Shown: positions 63,084-64,000 of the stretch, piece by piece
Numbering within the stretch: position 1 is the first letter of the stretch
Layout: each line of letters opens with the position of its first letter
Assembly: GCA_014650015.1 (NCBI GenBank)
Contig: BMUD01000013.1
Span: 131,069 to 195,068 of the forward strand
Direction of reading: 5' to 3'
DNA from: Streptomyces griseoloalbus
GTDB taxonomy: Bacteria > Actinomycetota > Actinomycetes > Streptomycetales > Streptomycetaceae
DNA length: 64,000 bases
The notes under the pieces: model-generated
Told to the model about the DNA's origin: nothing
The model's input: the letters and a program-made list of their open reading frames with translations, nothing else
The model's database searches: none
Program-made: the position numbers and the translations under genes

Positions 63084-64000
63084 ATGGGTTCGGTTCGCGT
63101 AGCCATCGTCGGCGTGGGCAACTGCGCCGCATCGCTGGTGCAGGGAGTCGAGTACTACAAGGACGCCGACGCGGCGGCCAAGGTGCCGGGCCTGATGCAC
63201 GTCCAGTTCGGCGACTACCACGTCAGCGACGTCGAGTTCGTCGCCGCCTTCGACGTGGACGCCAAGAAGGTCGGTCTCGACCTCGCGGACGCCATCGGCG
63301 CCTCGGAGAACAACACCATCAAGATCTGCGACGTCCCCACCACCGGTGTGACGGTCCAGCGCGGCCACACACTCGACGGTCTCGGCAAGTACTACCGCGA
63401 GACCATCGAGGAGTCCGCAGAGGCGGCGGTCGACGTCGTCCAGGTCCTCAAGGACAAGCAGGTCGACGTCCTCGTCTGCTACCTGCCCGTCGGTTCCGAC
63501 GACGCTGCGAAGTTCTACGCCCAGTGCGCCATCGACGCCAAGGTCGCCTTCGTCAACGCCCTCCCGGTCTTCATCGCCGGCACCAAGGAGTGGGCGGACA
63601 AGTTCACCGAGGCGGGCGTCCCGATCGTCGGTGACGACATCAAGTCCCAGGTCGGCGCCACCATCACGCACCGCGTCATGGCGAAGCTGTTCGAGGACCG
63701 CGGTGTCGTCCTGGACCGCACGATGCAGCTGAACGTCGGCGGCAACATGGACTTCAAGAACATGCTCGAGCGCGAGCGCCTGGAGTCCAAGAAGATCTCC
63801 AAGACGCAGGCCGTCACCTCGCAGATCCCCGACCGGGATCTCGGCGAGAACAACGTCCACATCGGCCCGTCCGACTACGTGGCCTGGCTGGACGACCGCA
63901 AGTGGGCCTACGTCCGCCTCGAGGGCCGCGCCTTCGGTGACGTCCCGCTGAACCTGGAGTACAAGCTCGAGGTCTGGGACTCCCCGAACTCCGCCGGTGT
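63084..64000 (+). CDS. ino1: Inositol-3-phosphate synthase (5' part; runs off the window)
   Basis: About 305 codons are visible of an enzyme normally near 360 residues. It converts glucose 6-phosphate to myo-inositol 3-phosphate, the precursor of phosphatidylinositol and mycothiol in actinobacteria. It begins [21 protein letters not shown] with the NAD Rossmann motif. [15 protein letters not shown] and [12 protein letters not shown] match the conserved active-site blocks, which include a key Lys. The ATG at 63084 follows AGGGAGCAACCG. It lies downstream of the PadR gene. Confidence 0.95.
   Translation, partial: MGSVRVAIVGVGNCAASLVQGVEYYKDADAAAKVPGLMHVQFGDYHVSDVEFVAAFDVDAKKVGLDLADAIGASENNTIKICDVPTTGVTVQRGHTLDGLGKYYRETIEESAEAAVDVVQVLKDKQVDVLVCYLPVGSDDAAKFYAQCAIDAKVAFVNALPVFIAGTKEWADKFTEAGVPIVGDDIKSQVGATITHRVMAKLFEDRGVVLDRTMQLNVGGNMDFKNMLERERLESKKISKTQAVTSQIPDRDLGENNVHIGPSDYVAWLDDRKWAYVRLEGRAFGDVPLNLEYKLEVWDSPNSAG

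Overview
This is a GC-rich actinobacterial chromosome segment with near-uniform G/C at third codon positions. The gene content points to Streptomyces: ssgA with its IclR regulator ssgR, an extracytoplasmic copper cluster with the dye-decolorizing peroxidase DtpA, a fused CydCD, FemX, a Rex operator before cydA, rare in-frame TTA codons and many parS sites. The order Xaa-Pro peptidase ... pheA-serS ... cydABCD ... ssgA ... dnaB-rplI-rpsR-ssb-rpsF ... inositol-phosphate synthase matches, as I remember it, the arm of the S. coelicolor core chromosome running toward oriC (roughly SCO3970 down to SCO3899). The window is therefore conserved core sequence close to the replication origin, not a mobile or accessory region. 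I found no tRNA, rRNA, insertion sequence, prophage or CRISPR array.

Layout. 1-7.7 kb: end of an Xaa-Pro aminopeptidase gene, an anti-sigma-type kinase, then the copper cluster (YcnI, Sco, PCuAC, CopC-CopD-YtkA fusion, DtpA). 7.8-11.4 kb: pheA, a DnaA-box-rich spacer, serS and a HAD phosphatase. 11.9-15.4 kb: a leftward operon of two ABC ATPases and two permeases. 15.6-21.2 kb: a hydrolase-reductase fusion, KptA, an F420-type oxidoreductase, a second HAD phosphatase and an M23 peptidase. 21.4-27.4 kb: cydA-cydB-cydCD under a perfect Rex site. 27.6-34.3 kb: aminotransferase, LacI regulator with a TTA codon, PP1-like phosphatase, a membrane protein and a TerD-VWA protein. 34.5-38 kb: thiC behind a TPP riboswitch, then a YibE/F protein. 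38-49.4 kb: ssgA/ssgR followed by small enzymes and regulators, including a LysR gene with two TTA codons, a divergent MarR/MFS pair and a decayed acetyltransferase. 49.5-54.6 kb: replication and ribosomal genes (dnaB; rpsF-ssb-rpsR-rplI) around a MATE exporter. 54.9-62 kb: cell-wall genes (femX, an alanine-racemase-like protein, a GT87-type glycosyltransferase, a class A PBP). 62.3 kb to the end: a PadR regulator with a palindromic operator, then the start of inositol-3-phosphate synthase.

A second layer of information lies across the genes. Seven good parS (ParB-binding) palindromes and one near-match occur in the window, and several lie inside or beside genes and terminators. Three intergenic spacers carry clusters of DnaA boxes (pheA-serS, before kptA, and between dnaB and the MATE gene), with a single box before the hydrolase-reductase fusion gene. 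This looks like the origin-proximal chromosome-organization zone of Streptomyces. The least ordinary items are the placement of parS sites in a translation-initiation region, a coding sequence and a terminator hairpin; the DnaA-box clusters; the very long P3 arm of the TPP riboswitch with its parS-like stem; the frameshifted GNAT gene; and the stop codon of thiC created inside a 12-bp tandem repeat.
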